NCBI GenBank assembly: GCA_024666565.1
Contig: CP088295.1
Span: 2,728,001 to 2,792,000 of the forward strand
Direction: 5' to 3'
Length of the DNA: 64,000 bases
From: Svornostia abyssi
GTDB lineage: Bacteria > Actinomycetota > Thermoleophilia > Solirubrobacterales > Solirubrobacteraceae
Shown here in pieces: positions 24,950-33,771 of the stretch (the stretch's first letter is position 1; the number at the start of each line of letters is the position of its first letter). Position numbers and translations under genes: made by a program. The notes beneath the pieces were generated by a model, which was given only the letters and a program-made list of their open reading frames with translations, had not been told where the DNA came from and made no database searches.

Positions 24950-25675
24950 ATGGACACCGCGGGACGGCCCACGGACGCGCGCCGGCACACCGAGTGGGCG
25001 CACCGTCTGCTGCGCGACGCCATCCTCACCGGCGCCCTGGCTCCCGGCACCCCGGTGTCTCAGCTGGCGGTCGCCAAGGAACTCGGCACGAGCCGGACGC
25101 CGGTACGCGAAGCGGTGCGGCTGCTCCAGCACGAGGGCCTGGTCGCCGGCGAGGTCAATCAGCGGCTGCGCGTCGCCGACCTCTCCGCGGCGGACCTCGA
25201 CGAGCTCTGCGCCATCCGGATCACGCTCGAAGTCATGGGGATGCGGCTCGCAGGGGCGCCGATCAGCGGGAGCCGGGCGACGGAGTTGCGGTCCTACCTC
25301 GACGACCTCGAGAAGGCCGCGATGGACGCAGACCCTGACCGCGGCCGGGACCTGCACCGGCAGTTTCACCTGACGCTGTCGGGCGGCGGTGATGACCGCC
25401 TGACCACGCTCGTGGCCGAGACGTGGGACCACGCCGAGCGCTACCGGCGCCTGTTCTCCTTGCAGGCGTTTTCCATCGAGCGCTTCCAGAAGGCGCAGAT
25501 CGAGCACCACGAGATCGTCAGCCGGCTGGAGGACGGCGATCTCGACGCGGCATGCGACGTCCTGGCCCTGCATCTCGCGACGACGGCGCTCGTCGTCCTG
25601 GCCGACCGGGAACCCGCCTTCTCCGCGCCCGCGATCCGCCAGGCACTGCTGATGGTGGGAGCCACCTCCGTCTGA
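24950..25675 (+). CDS. GntR-family regulator (FCD/FadR subfamily)
   Basis: 241 residues. Winged helix at 15-80: WAHRLLRDAILTGALAPGTP, QLAVAKELGTSRTPVREAVR, LLQHEGLVAGEVNQRLRVAD; then the FCD ligand domain (LDELCAIRITLEVMGMRLAG, GRDLHRQFHLTLSGGGDD, QIEHHEIVSRLEDGDLDAAC) with the metal/ligand His residues of the family. The only DNA-binding protein besides the sigma factor inside the palindrome cluster, hence the best local candidate for its regulator, though TGTNNACA is not a classic FadR site. Upstream gap has CGTAC repeats (CCGTACGAGGCCGTACAC). Confidence 0.9.
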   Translation: MDTAGRPTDARRHTEWAHRLLRDAILTGALAPGTPVSQLAVAKELGTSRTPVREAVRLLQHEGLVAGEVNQRLRVADLSAADLDELCAIRITLEVMGMRLAGAPISGSRATELRSYLDDLEKAAMDADPDRGRDLHRQFHLTLSGGGDDRLTTLVAETWDHAERYRRLFSLQAFSIERFQKAQIEHHEIVSRLEDGDLDAACDVLALHLATTALVVLADREPAFSAPAIRQALLMVGATSV

Positions 25676-25774
25676 GAGGCGGGGCCGGGCCGGCCGTGCA
25701 GTGGCCGGCTCCCGCGCCCCTCGAGTGACTGGGCGCGCCGAGGGCCAGGGGGGACCGCCGGCGCGCCCGCGATG

Positions 25775-27331
25775 TCACCCCGTCTGGCAGCTCGCTCCCG
25801 TGCACTGCTGGAGCGCAGCCAGCCGCTTGGAGAGATCGGCGACGACCTCGGCGTACTTGGGATCCGCGTGCAGCGACGTGGTCTCCTGCGGATCGGCCTG
25901 CAGGTCGTAGAGCTCACGCTCGCCGGTCGTGTACTCCACGTACTTCCACGCGCCGACGCGGATCGCCCGGTACGGCGACGGCCCCTCAGCCTCCAGCCGC
26001 TGCCGCTTCGTCGCCTGGCCGTCGACCGCGTCGCTCGACGAGCCGGTGGTCTCGAGCAGGATCGGGCGATCGCTGGTCTTGGCCGGGTCGGACGCGAACG
26101 GGAGCAGCGAGCGGCCGTCGAACTCGAACGACGACGGCTTCAGCCCGCCCGCGGCGGCGGCGATCGTCGGCGCGAGGTCGACGTTGGCCACCAGCTCGTC
26201 GGAGATCGAGCCCCGCGTGATGCCCGGGCCGCGCATGAGCAGCGGGACGCGCGTCGACGGTTCGTACACGACGTACTTGCCGCCGGGGATCCGGTGCTCG
26301 CCCTGCATGAATCCGTTGTCGGACGTGAAGACGACGAGCGTGTTGTCTGCGACGCCGCTCTCCTCGAGCTGGTCGGTGATCTGCTCGACCGCCTCATCGA
26401 CCGCGAGCAGCGACTCGGCGCGCGCGGCGTACTCGATGTCGAGGGCCGTCACGGTCTTCTCGTCCATCGACCCGTAGCTCTTCTGCAGCCACGCGGGCTT
26501 GTCCGACACGTCGGCCTCGTTGAAGGCATCCGTGCGCGGCGCCTTCGTGCCGGCGAGGTCTCCGCGGTGGCGCGGGGCCGAGCGCGGAGCGACGAAGACG
26601 GGCTCGCCGCCGCCGGCGTCCTTGACGCCGGGGTACGGGATCTCGCCGTGGGAGGGCCCGAACGCGACGCTGAGGAAGAACGGCTTGCCGGCCTTCGCGT
26701 TGCGGGCGATCGCCGTCGTGGCGATCGTCGAGTAGACGTCGGTCTGGTACAGCGCGGGGTCCTCGTCGCCCGGGGTGCCGTACCGCGTGACTTTGCCGTT
26801 GTTGTTCAGCTGAAAGCCCCAGAACCAGTAGGTCGACGGGTCGATCGCGCCGTGCCAGTCCGTCCAGCCGGGCGGGATCTCCTTCTTGTCCGGCAGGCCG
26901 TAGCCGTTGAGGTACTTGCCGATGTGCGTCGTGGTGTAGCCGGCGTTCTTCAGCCACACCGGCAGCGTGTCGTTGCCGTTGAGGGCCGCGTACCCGCCGT
27001 TCGGCGGCTGGTTGGACAGCACCTTGTGGTTGTGCGCGTACCGCCCGGTCAGGTACGTCGAGCGGGACGGGCAGCAGACCGGATACGACGCGTACGACCG
27101 GCTGAAGGTGATGCCGCGGTCGCCGATCGCCGCCTGCGTCTTGGGCAGGTAGCGCATCATCTCGAGTGTCTGGTCGTCGGTCATGAGCATGACGATGTTC
27201 GGCTTGCCGGCGGGTGGCGTCTCCGACGAGCTCGTCGGCGACGAGTCGGCCGACAGGGCGACCGGGATGGTGGGGGCGGCGATGATGGCGGCGATCGCCA
27301 CCAGCCACCGCGTGAGCGGGCGTAGGCGCAT
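25775..27331 (-). CDS. Secreted formylglycine-dependent sulfatase 2
   Basis: 518 residues from ATG 27331 (signal peptide LTRWLVAIAAIIAAPTIPVA). Paralogue of sulfatase 1: KPNIVMLMTDDQT (D52, D53), YPVCCPSRSTYLTG with C86 as the formylglycine Cys, HNHKVLSNQPP, THIGKYLNGYG, FTSDNGFMQGEHRIPGGKYV and the C-terminal ELYDLQADPQETTSL. Exported type-I sulfatase, probably N-acetylglucosamine-6-sulfate or aryl type. An upstream GTG/ATG extension exists but crosses the operator at 27513, so the internal ATG before the signal peptide is preferred. Divergent from the ECF sigma gene. Confidence 0.92.
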   Translation of the reverse strand: MRLRPLTRWLVAIAAIIAAPTIPVALSADSSPTSSSETPPAGKPNIVMLMTDDQTLEMMRYLPKTQAAIGDRGITFSRSYASYPVCCPSRSTYLTGRYAHNHKVLSNQPPNGGYAALNGNDTLPVWLKNAGYTTTHIGKYLNGYGLPDKKEIPPGWTDWHGAIDPSTYWFWGFQLNNNGKVTRYGTPGDEDPALYQTDVYSTIATTAIARNAKAGKPFFLSVAFGPSHGEIPYPGVKDAGGGEPVFVAPRSAPRHRGDLAGTKAPRTDAFNEADVSDKPAWLQKSYGSMDEKTVTALDIEYAARAESLLAVDEAVEQITDQLEESGVADNTLVVFTSDNGFMQGEHRIPGGKYVVYEPSTRVPLLMRGPGITRGSISDELVANVDLAPTIAAAAGGLKPSSFEFDGRSLLPFASDPAKTSDRPILLETTGSSSDAVDGQATKRQRLEAEGPSPYRAIRVGAWKYVEYTTGERELYDLQADPQETTSLHADPKYAEVVADLSKRLAALQQCTGASCQTG

Positions 27332-27487
27332 GGTGTTCCTGGGTGGTCGAGTTGACGGTTCATCCCGGTCAACGCCGCCGTGCGGCAGAGGTTGGCCGCG
27401 TGCGTCGACATCCATCTCGCCAACCATCCAGCGGCTCGCGCGTTGTCCTGCGAGAGACCGATGTGGTGTGAAGCGCGTGTGAGCGGG

Positions 27488-27524
27488 TTGCAACTTCGAC
27501 AGACCGCAATACAGTGTGGACACT
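27488..27524 (+). promoter_or_regulatory. Promoter of the ECF sigma gene with regulon operator
   Basis: TTGCAA (27488-27493), 16 bp, TACAGT (27510-27515). The -10 overlaps the palindrome AGTGTGGACACT (27513-27524), as at beta-propeller 1. The same site could serve the divergent sulfatase 2. Confidence 0.65.
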
Positions 27525-27543
27525 CACGAGGTCGTTCACTGCC

Positions 27544-29238
27544 ATGCCGCCCGCAATCGCTCTTCCGTCCGCGCCCCGCCGGCTCGATGCCAAGGCCCCC
27601 CGTCGCCTGTCCGCCGCACCGGACGCCGATCGCGTCCGCGACGATCGCCTCGTGTCCCGCATCCGCTCGGCCGACGCGCGGGTGGCCGAGCAGGCGTTCG
27701 CCGAGCTCTTCGAGGCGCATCACCGTGGTCTGCTGGCCTTCTGCCGCCAGATCGTCCGCAGCCGTGAGGACGCCGAGGACGCGGTGCAGCACACGTTCGC
27801 CGCGGCGCACCGCACCCTGCGCGCCGACGACCGCCCGATGCAGTTGCGGGCGTGGCTCTACACCGTCGCGCGCCACCGCTGCCTGTCGATCCTGCGCCAA
27901 CGCCGTGACACCGTCGACGTCGACGATGTCGACCTCGACGCCGGTCCCCTCCATGCCGGCGCGCACGCTGAGCTGCGGGGCGACCTGCAGGCCATGGTCG
28001 CCGACATCCGGCGCCTCCCTGAGGCCCAGCGATCCGCGCTCGTGCTGTTCGAGCTCGGCGACCACAGCCACGGTGAGATCGCCGAGGTGCTCGGGGTGAA
28101 GAAGGAGAAGGTCAAGGCGCTGGTCTTCCAGGCGCGGGAGAGCCTCATGCAGCACCGCGAGGCGAGGAACGCCGACTGCCGGCAGATGCGCGAGCGTCTT
28201 GCCGCCGCGCGTGGCCCGGCGCTGCGCACGCGTGACCTGCGGCTGCACCTCGAGCACTGTGCGGGCTGTCGCGCGTATCGCACCGAGGTCGAGCAGCAGC
28301 GCGCGGCCCTCGCGCTGGTCCTGCCCGTGGTCCCGTCGCTTGGCTTGAAGGACGCCGTCCTCACCGCTGCTGCGACGTCCGCGCCTGCGGCCGTCGGGGC
28401 CGGCGCGTCCGTCGGCGGCGTCGCGGCGACCTTCAAGGTCCTCGCCGCAAAGGTGCTCATCGCGACGGCGGCGGTCGGCGGCGCGACCTACACGGTCGCG
28501 GCGTCGGCGCCGGCGGGCGACGATCGGCCCGCCGTGCCGCGCGTCGAGGGTCGCGCTGCCGCCGCCGTCATGAGCGGCGTCACCGGAACGGACGCGCGCC
28601 TGACGAGCGTGCCGCCGGGCGTCGCCTCCGCCGCCACCGTCGCGCGGAGCGCCGGCGGATCCCTGCCGGCCGCGTCATCGGCGACGCCCGCGGCCTCGTC
28701 CGGCGATGTGCCGGCAACCGCAGGCAATCCCGAGACCGCGCCGACGGCCGCCCGCGCGACTGCGCCGCCGCCTGCGCGCGCGGCTTCGCCGCCGCCGGGG
28801 CGCCGCGATCGGCGCGCCGATGCCCCGTCTCAGAGCGCCCGCTCGCGGCTCGCCGCCGCGATCTCGGCCCGTGTCGATGAGCGACCGCGCCAGCGCACGG
28901 GCAAGGCGGACGGCGACGCGGGTCGTCGACCGGGCGTCGGGACGCCGGAGCGTGTGGCGGCCCGAGAGGAGCGCCGGACGGAGCGGCGCGACGCTCGCAC
29001 CGAGACACGACCGCCGCGGGACGATCGGATGCCGCGGCCCGCGCTCGATCCTGCCACGGCCACGTCGCCGGCCGTGGCGGAGATGCCTTCGCCGCCGCGC
29101 GATGCCGCGCCCACCGAAGACGGGCCGGCGCGCGCCGAAGACGGGCCGGGGCGCGCCGAGGACGGCCCTCTGGCCGAGCGGCGCGACGGTGACGGCATCG
29201 CGCCGCGCGACGACCGCGCTGTGCGGTCCCGCGGCTAG
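27544..29238 (+). CDS. ECF sigma factor with C-terminal zinc-finger, membrane helix and long Ala/Pro tail
   Basis: 564 residues. Sigma region 2 (about 45-115): QAFAELFEAHHRGLLAFCRQ, DAEDAVQHTFAAAHRTL, LRAWLYTVARHRCLS. Region 4 (about 140-190): LPEAQRSALVLFELGDHSHG, EIAEVLGVKKEKVKALVFQA. Then a zf-HC2-like LHLEHCAGCRAYRTE (about 232-246) typical of anti-sigma factors, a membrane helix (about 298-320), and ~240 residues of Ala/Pro- and Arg/Asp-rich low-complexity sequence with EDGPARAEDGPGRAEDGP repeats, presumably outside the cell. Sigma and anti-sigma-like parts are thus fused. Start ATG 27544 follows the predicted promoter by 28 bp. Confidence 0.85.
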   Translation: MPPAIALPSAPRRLDAKAPRRLSAAPDADRVRDDRLVSRIRSADARVAEQAFAELFEAHHRGLLAFCRQIVRSREDAEDAVQHTFAAAHRTLRADDRPMQLRAWLYTVARHRCLSILRQRRDTVDVDDVDLDAGPLHAGAHAELRGDLQAMVADIRRLPEAQRSALVLFELGDHSHGEIAEVLGVKKEKVKALVFQARESLMQHREARNADCRQMRERLAAARGPALRTRDLRLHLEHCAGCRAYRTEVEQQRAALALVLPVVPSLGLKDAVLTAAATSAPAAVGAGASVGGVAATFKVLAAKVLIATAAVGGATYTVAASAPAGDDRPAVPRVEGRAAAAVMSGVTGTDARLTSVPPGVASAATVARSAGGSLPAASSATPAASSGDVPATAGNPETAPTAARATAPPPARAASPPPGRRDRRADAPSQSARSRLAAAISARVDERPRQRTGKADGDAGRRPGVGTPERVAAREERRTERRDARTETRPPRDDRMPRPALDPATATSPAVAEMPSPPRDAAPTEDGPARAEDGPGRAEDGPLAERRDGDGIAPRDDRAVRSRG

Positions 29239-29336
29239 CGTCCCCGCGCCATCGCGCCGCCGTCGCCTGCTTGCGGCCAACCCGTGACGCCGCCCCGCGT
29301 TGTCATCGGTAGAACCCATCGATGCAGGAGGCAAGG

Positions 29337-30035
29337 ATGCTCAGGAGGAAGACGTACGCCGCCGTCGCGGCGGCGGCACTGATCACGGCGCTGTCGGGTG
29401 CGCCGGCTCAGGGCGCGGTCACGACGTACACCGTGGTCGGCGGTGAGACCCGACTGACGATGGCGGACGACCTCACCGCCGCCCTGGCGGCGCGGGAGGT
29501 CGCGGTTTCGCCCCTCGCGCCGGCGAGCGGCACGGCCCCGGTCGTCCTGCCGGTCACGGCCGGCCGCGTGCGCGACGACGGGCTCGCGGGCCTGGCGCAC
29601 CGCGGCGGCGTGCGTCTGGCGTCGGCTGAGTACGGCACGGCCATCAGGAAGCTCACCGTCGTGGCGTCCGGCGAGCGCGTCTACCTGGCCGCCAGCGTGG
29701 ATCGCCGGCCGGCGGAGGACGCGCAGGAGCGCTACGACGCGGCGCGCACCCGCTACGCCCGCGTCCGCGCCCGGGCGGGCGCCGGCCCGCGCCTGCGCGC
29801 AGCGCGCCGAGAGTTGCGCCGTGCGCGCCGGGGCCTGGGCCCCAAGCCCGCCCGCGTGCGGCTCGGGCGCCTGGACCGCGTGCAGACGAGCGTCGAGGCG
29901 CCCTTCGTCGCCGGGACAGCCGACGTCGTCCTGACCGAGCGCGCCACGGCCGTGCTCAACCGCGAGCTCGCCGTCGACGCCCTGCGGCCCGGCATGCGGT
30001 TCGGCGCCCTCGAGACGCGGTTCGAGCTCTCGTGA
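29337..30035 (+). CDS. Secreted protein, HtaA-like
   Basis: 232 residues from ATG 29337 (GGAGG 7-11 bp upstream). Signal peptide RRKTYAAVAAAALITALSGA, then YTVVGGETRLTMADDLTAAL, LPVTAGRV, GLAHRGGVRLASAEYGTAIR and LTVVASGERVYLAAS, the beta pattern of Htaa domains that bind haem or occur in cell-surface proteins. The middle is a very Arg-rich helix (RARAGAGPRLRAARRELRRA). The fit to Htaa is suggestive only. Follows the ECF sigma gene by 98 bp. Confidence 0.55.
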   Translation: MLRRKTYAAVAAAALITALSGAPAQGAVTTYTVVGGETRLTMADDLTAALAAREVAVSPLAPASGTAPVVLPVTAGRVRDDGLAGLAHRGGVRLASAEYGTAIRKLTVVASGERVYLAASVDRRPAEDAQERYDAARTRYARVRARAGAGPRLRAARRELRRARRGLGPKPARVRLGRLDRVQTSVEAPFVAGTADVVLTERATAVLNRELAVDALRPGMRFGALETRFELS

Positions 30036-30266
30036 CGTACCGCCCGCGGGACCGCATCCGGTTCACGCTGCGCCCGTCGTCCCCGCCGAAGCCGGCGGGG
30101 GCGGCGCCCGCCGGGTCGGCCGGGGTCACGCTGGTCCTCGTCGCCGAGAGGCCCGACGGCGGGACTGTCGACACGAGCGCGGCTAGAACTCAAGAATCGG
30201 GAGATCATGGCGCCCCACGGGCCTGAAGGTGTGTACAGTTAGTCGCCCCACGGAGAGGAGAAGCTG
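30036..30266. promoter_or_regulatory. Intergenic region with two operator-like palindromes before beta-propeller 3
   Basis: ACTGTCGACACG (30164-30175) and GGTGTGTACAGT (30228-30239); the second contains a -10 like TACAGT (30234-30239), 28 bp before the GTG start. A 64-codon reading frame from 30032 covers this region but looks spurious. Confidence 0.5.
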
Positions 30267-32267
30267 GTGAGGTACCGTCTGGCCGCGGCCGCCGTGAGCG
30301 CCACCTGTCTGCTGACCCCGTCGACCGCGTTCGGGGTGGATGACGCCACGCTGCGCGCGCAGGCGGAGGCCACGATGCGCGCGCATCCGACGTTCGTCAT
30401 CGAGACGGGCGTCGCGTTCCCGGTCCCGACGCGGGAGATCACGGGCCTCCTCGGCACGGTGATGGACGACCCGATGTACCTGGCCGGCAGCGACTACCTG
30501 GTCGGGATCACCGGCGGGTTCGACGTCTTCGCCAGCGCGGACCCAAGCGATCCGCAGCCCGGCCAGGGCCTGGCCGCCTGGGACGGCGGCTACGACGAGG
30601 GCCGCAAGTACGTGCCGCGGACGTTCCCGCCGGGGCCCGACGGTGACGAGGGGCCGAAGGGCGACCTCTTCGTGCTCGGCGACGCCGAGCGGGCGTACTA
30701 CGCCAACCGCGCGTCCGCGGCGGACGACGACGACGACTTCGTCTACATCACGCGCTTCGAAAAGCGCGCGGCGATCATCCGCCTGCACGGCGCCCCCGAG
30801 GACTACCGCGTCGTGGGCGCGCGCGGCGGCTCCGCGCTCTTCTACCGGCACGACGGAGTGGACGACCTCATCGCGCACATCGCCCGCGTGCAGCCCTGGG
30901 AGCTGAACCTGCGCAGCGAGTTCTTCGAGTACGCCACGCCGCCCGCCACGTCACCCGCGGTGCCCGGCGGCGTCGATCAGCTCGGGGGCCGCGGCATCAA
31001 CGGCCTGGGGTACACCGACGCGGATGCCGACGGCAACGTGTACATGATGCTCGCGTGCAACTCCAAGGAGCCGCTCGCCGCGACGAACGGCGAAGTGGGG
31101 TCCTTCTGCGTCGTGAAGTACGACCGCGACGGCAACCGGGTCTGGGCCCGCGCCTACGGCGAGCTGTACGGGGAGCTCCCGTGGCGGCTCGTGGTCGACG
31201 GCGATCACGTGTACGCCCTCGGGATGACGGTCAGCGGCTACGCAGGCACGGTCCCGGTCGGGCAGTCGCTGAGGAAGGGCGGGGTCGGCGTCGCCTACGT
31301 GACGAAGATCTCGGCGGCGACCGGCGACCAGATCGCGGCGAAGTTCCTCATCCCGCCGGACACCCCCAACCCGTCCGGCATCCCGCTCGCGACGCTGTGG
31401 TCCGCCACGAAGGACAACGCGGGGAACCTCATCGTCGGCGGCGGCACGACGTACGCGCACGGGTTCCCGCCCGGTGCCGCCCCGTGGATCATGAAGCTGC
31501 GGATGTCCGACCTGTCGATCCAGTGGTGGGACATCCCGCGCGACGGCAAGGGCGAGATCATCGCGGCCGAGACCATCGGCGGCATCAGCTTCGTCCCCGA
31601 CGGCAGCGGTGTCCCCGGCCGGGGCAGCATCTACGCCGGCGGGTACTCGACGTTCGGTGGCTTCCTCGGCGCGAGCCCCGGTTCCACCGACAGCTGGACG
31701 GTGAAGTACACCGCCGACGGGCAGCTGCAATGGGGCCGCGCCTATGGCATGCCGCTGCGGGCGGACCATCCCTGGCAGACCGAGCACGACTCGAAGGGCA
31801 ACATCTACCAGGTGGGCGTCACGTACGGCCGGCTCGACGGGCAGCGCTACAGCGGGCAGGGCGACGGCTACGTGCGCAAGATGACGCCGAACGGCGACCG
31901 CGTGTGGACGCGGCTCATCGGCACGCCGCGCAGCGACTACGTCCACGCCATCAAGATCGTCGACGACGTCCTGTACATCGGTGGCGACACGATGGGCGAC
32001 CTCGGCGCGAAGAATACGGGGAGGTACCACGACGTCTGGGCCGCGCGCATGAGCACGGACGGCCGCCTGCTCGGCCCCATCCGGCAGTACGGGACGCCGG
32101 GGATGGAGAGCATGTTCACCCTCACCGTGACCGACCGCAACGTGTGGCTCGGGGGCCACACCGAGGGGTCGCTCGTCACGCAGGGATCGGGGCAGCTCTC
32201 GAGCTTCCTGCTGCGCCTGGATCGGACGTCGCTCGACGTCGATCCGCCGGCCGGCCGTCGTCCCTGA
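30267..32267 (+). CDS. Secreted beta-propeller (SBBP-like) protein 3
   Basis: 666 residues from GTG with GAGGAG 7 bp upstream. Signal peptide RYRLAAAAVSATCLLTPSTA. More divergent member of the local family: N-terminal FPVPTREITGLLGTVMDDPM, YLAGSDYLVGITGGFDVFA, then blades INGLGYTDADADGNVYMMLA, NIYQVGVTYGRLDGQRYSG, QGDGYVRKMTPNGDRVWTRL, VWLGGHTEGSLV. Shares layout and terminal GGHTEGS motif with the other two. Role unknown; three copies with shared regulation suggest a common extracellular ligand or substrate. Confidence 0.85.
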   Translation: MRYRLAAAAVSATCLLTPSTAFGVDDATLRAQAEATMRAHPTFVIETGVAFPVPTREITGLLGTVMDDPMYLAGSDYLVGITGGFDVFASADPSDPQPGQGLAAWDGGYDEGRKYVPRTFPPGPDGDEGPKGDLFVLGDAERAYYANRASAADDDDDFVYITRFEKRAAIIRLHGAPEDYRVVGARGGSALFYRHDGVDDLIAHIARVQPWELNLRSEFFEYATPPATSPAVPGGVDQLGGRGINGLGYTDADADGNVYMMLACNSKEPLAATNGEVGSFCVVKYDRDGNRVWARAYGELYGELPWRLVVDGDHVYALGMTVSGYAGTVPVGQSLRKGGVGVAYVTKISAATGDQIAAKFLIPPDTPNPSGIPLATLWSATKDNAGNLIVGGGTTYAHGFPPGAAPWIMKLRMSDLSIQWWDIPRDGKGEIIAAETIGGISFVPDGSGVPGRGSIYAGGYSTFGGFLGASPGSTDSWTVKYTADGQLQWGRAYGMPLRADHPWQTEHDSKGNIYQVGVTYGRLDGQRYSGQGDGYVRKMTPNGDRVWTRLIGTPRSDYVHAIKIVDDVLYIGGDTMGDLGAKNTGRYHDVWAARMSTDGRLLGPIRQYGTPGMESMFTLTVTDRNVWLGGHTEGSLVTQGSGQLSSFLLRLDRTSLDVDPPAGRRP

Positions 32268-32275
32268 GGGTCGAG

Positions 32276-32683
32276 ATGCCACGGTTCCAGCGCGAGCTCG
32301 ACCGGGACGACCCGCTGACCGTCGGGCTCGACCGGCGGCTCGCGGCGGCGCGCTCGAGCCTGGCCGGGATCGCCGCGGTCCTCCGGGACGGGTACGGCCA
32401 GCCGGCGTCGGGGGATCGGATGTCGCGCGCGGCGATCATCGACCACCTCCGCGTGCAGGGCGAGCGGCTCCGGCTCCTCGACGAGCAGTTCGGCGAGATG
32501 TTCGCGATGATCGAGGAGGCGACCCCGGAGATCCACGCGTCATCTCGTGGCGGCGCGAGCTCGCAGCAGGCGGTCGAGCTGCAACGGCGGTTCGGTGAGC
32601 TGCTCAATCTCACGGCGTGGGCGGAGGTGCTCGCCGCCGGTGCTCGCGCGCGTTTGCGCGAGCTCGAGGCTCCCGGTCGCTAG
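32276..32683 (+). CDS. Hypothetical helical protein
   Basis: 135 residues from ATG, 8 bp after beta-propeller 3, with TGAGGG upstream. MPRFQRELDRDDPLTVGLDR, AAIIDHLRVQGERLRLLDEQ, FGEMFAMIEEATPEIHASSR, AVELQRRFGELLNLTAWAEV: two or three long helices without membrane segments or known motif. Probably co-transcribed with beta-propeller 3. Overlaps the next gene tail-to-tail by 4 bp. Confidence 0.55.
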   Translation: MPRFQRELDRDDPLTVGLDRRLAAARSSLAGIAAVLRDGYGQPASGDRMSRAAIIDHLRVQGERLRLLDEQFGEMFAMIEEATPEIHASSRGGASSQQAVELQRRFGELLNLTAWAEVLAAGARARLRELEAPGR

Positions 32684-33651
32684 AAGTCCTTGCCGCCCGG
32701 GGTGAAGACCTCGGGGACGGCCGCGCCCGGCATCGGGTTACCGGCTCGGTCGAACAGCGCCGCCGACGGGCTCCACGACATGATACCGCCCACATTGGTG
32801 GCAATGGTTGCGCCGCTCGGCGTCCCGAGTGTGATGGTGACGGTCGTGTTGGACTGCGCCATCGTGCTGGTGGTGAACGCGCGGTCGGCCGTGACGAACT
32901 GCTGGTTCGTCGTGATCGTGCCGAGCGGCAGCTGGGCCGTGTTGGCGCCGTTGTAGATCTCGACACGGTCGTTGAGCCCGTTGTCGACGAACCGCACGGT
33001 GACGGCCGCGGCCGAGCCCGACCACCCGGACTGGACGGCGTGGGGATCGATCTGCTCGCTGAACGAGAACGTGATCCTGTCGCCGCTCTCGGGCTGCCCG
33101 ACGGTTCCGCCGCTGACGTTGACGGTTTGAACGTCGGCGCCCGACGGCGCAATATTGTCGACAGTCACCGTGGCGGCGGCGCTGGTCGAGCCGTTGCCGG
33201 CGGCGTCCGCGGCCGTCAGCGTCCACGTCTTCACCCCGCTCGCGAGTGGGATGTCGGAGGCGAGGATCGAGCTTCTCCAGCCGTAGGCCGTCCCGTCGGC
33301 GGACCATGCGCCCGAAGTCAGCGCTGCGGCGCTCGCCCCGGTGGTCAGCGCGGTGAGGTTCGCCGTCACCGCCGAGGTGCCGCTGGCGGGGTTACCGCTG
33401 TCCGTCAGGTCGGCGTAGACCCGATATGTGCCTCCCTGCCTTATGAATCCGGTGAGGCCGCCCTCGGCCTTCTGAACGACGCTGGACTGCAACGCCGGGG
33501 CGACCCAGTCCGGGGCGGCGGCGAGGGAGCTGCCGACGTTGTCCGTCGTAGAGGTGAACGCCGCCCACGCGTTGACCGCCGCGGTCGCGGTTCCCGAGAC
33601 CACGCCGATCGCGGTGAGTATGGCGAGGTGACGTTGACTCCAGGGGACCAT
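32680..33651 (-). CDS. Secreted protein with Ig-like beta domains
   Basis: 323 residues from MVPWSQRHLAI. N-terminal hydrophobic segment LAILTAIGVVSGTATAAVNAWAA acts as signal or anchor and resembles SipW-type leaders (WAAFTSTTDN). Then beta-rich extracellular sequence: TYRVYADLTDSGNPASGTSA, ASGVKTWTLTAADAAGNGS, ATVTVDNIAPSGADVQTVNV (Big/Ig-like), and a C-terminal EQIDPHAVQSGWSG block like hyalin/cadherin-type repeats. No enzyme motif. A regulon palindrome (33690-33701) lies 39 bp upstream. Confidence 0.7.
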   Translation of the reverse strand: MVPWSQRHLAILTAIGVVSGTATAAVNAWAAFTSTTDNVGSSLAAAPDWVAPALQSSVVQKAEGGLTGFIRQGGTYRVYADLTDSGNPASGTSAVTANLTALTTGASAAALTSGAWSADGTAYGWRSSILASDIPLASGVKTWTLTAADAAGNGSTSAAATVTVDNIAPSGADVQTVNVSGGTVGQPESGDRITFSFSEQIDPHAVQSGWSGSAAAVTVRFVDNGLNDRVEIYNGANTAQLPLGTITTNQQFVTADRAFTTSTMAQSNTTVTITLGTPSGATIATNVGGIMSWSPSAALFDRAGNPMPGAAVPEVFTPGGKDF

Positions 33652-33689
33652 CGGGATACGTGTCGGCACGGTACACATGACACGCGAGT

Positions 33690-33701
33690 ACTGTGGACAC
33701 T
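33690..33701. promoter_or_regulatory. Operator-like palindrome upstream of the Ig-like protein
   Basis: ACTGTGGACACT, one of the copies with a changed centre, 39 bp from the start at 33651 and 71 bp from the divergent MFS gene. Confidence 0.5.
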
Positions 33702-33771
33702 TGTGGGAGAGGGGCGTTGGGAGCGCCGGTGAGGTGCGTGTAAAGCAAGCGTATGCATTAGTATGCCCTGC

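Noticed and set aside
30032..30226. 64-codon frame from GTG overlapping the HtaA-like stop
   Set aside because: Pro/Ala low complexity, no motif, and it contains both operator-like palindromes of the next promoter.
17561..33701. Reading the TGTCGACA palindromes as chance SalI-like sites
   Set aside because: They extend to 12-22 bp, fall almost only upstream of genes in one cluster and overlap recognisable -10 boxes.
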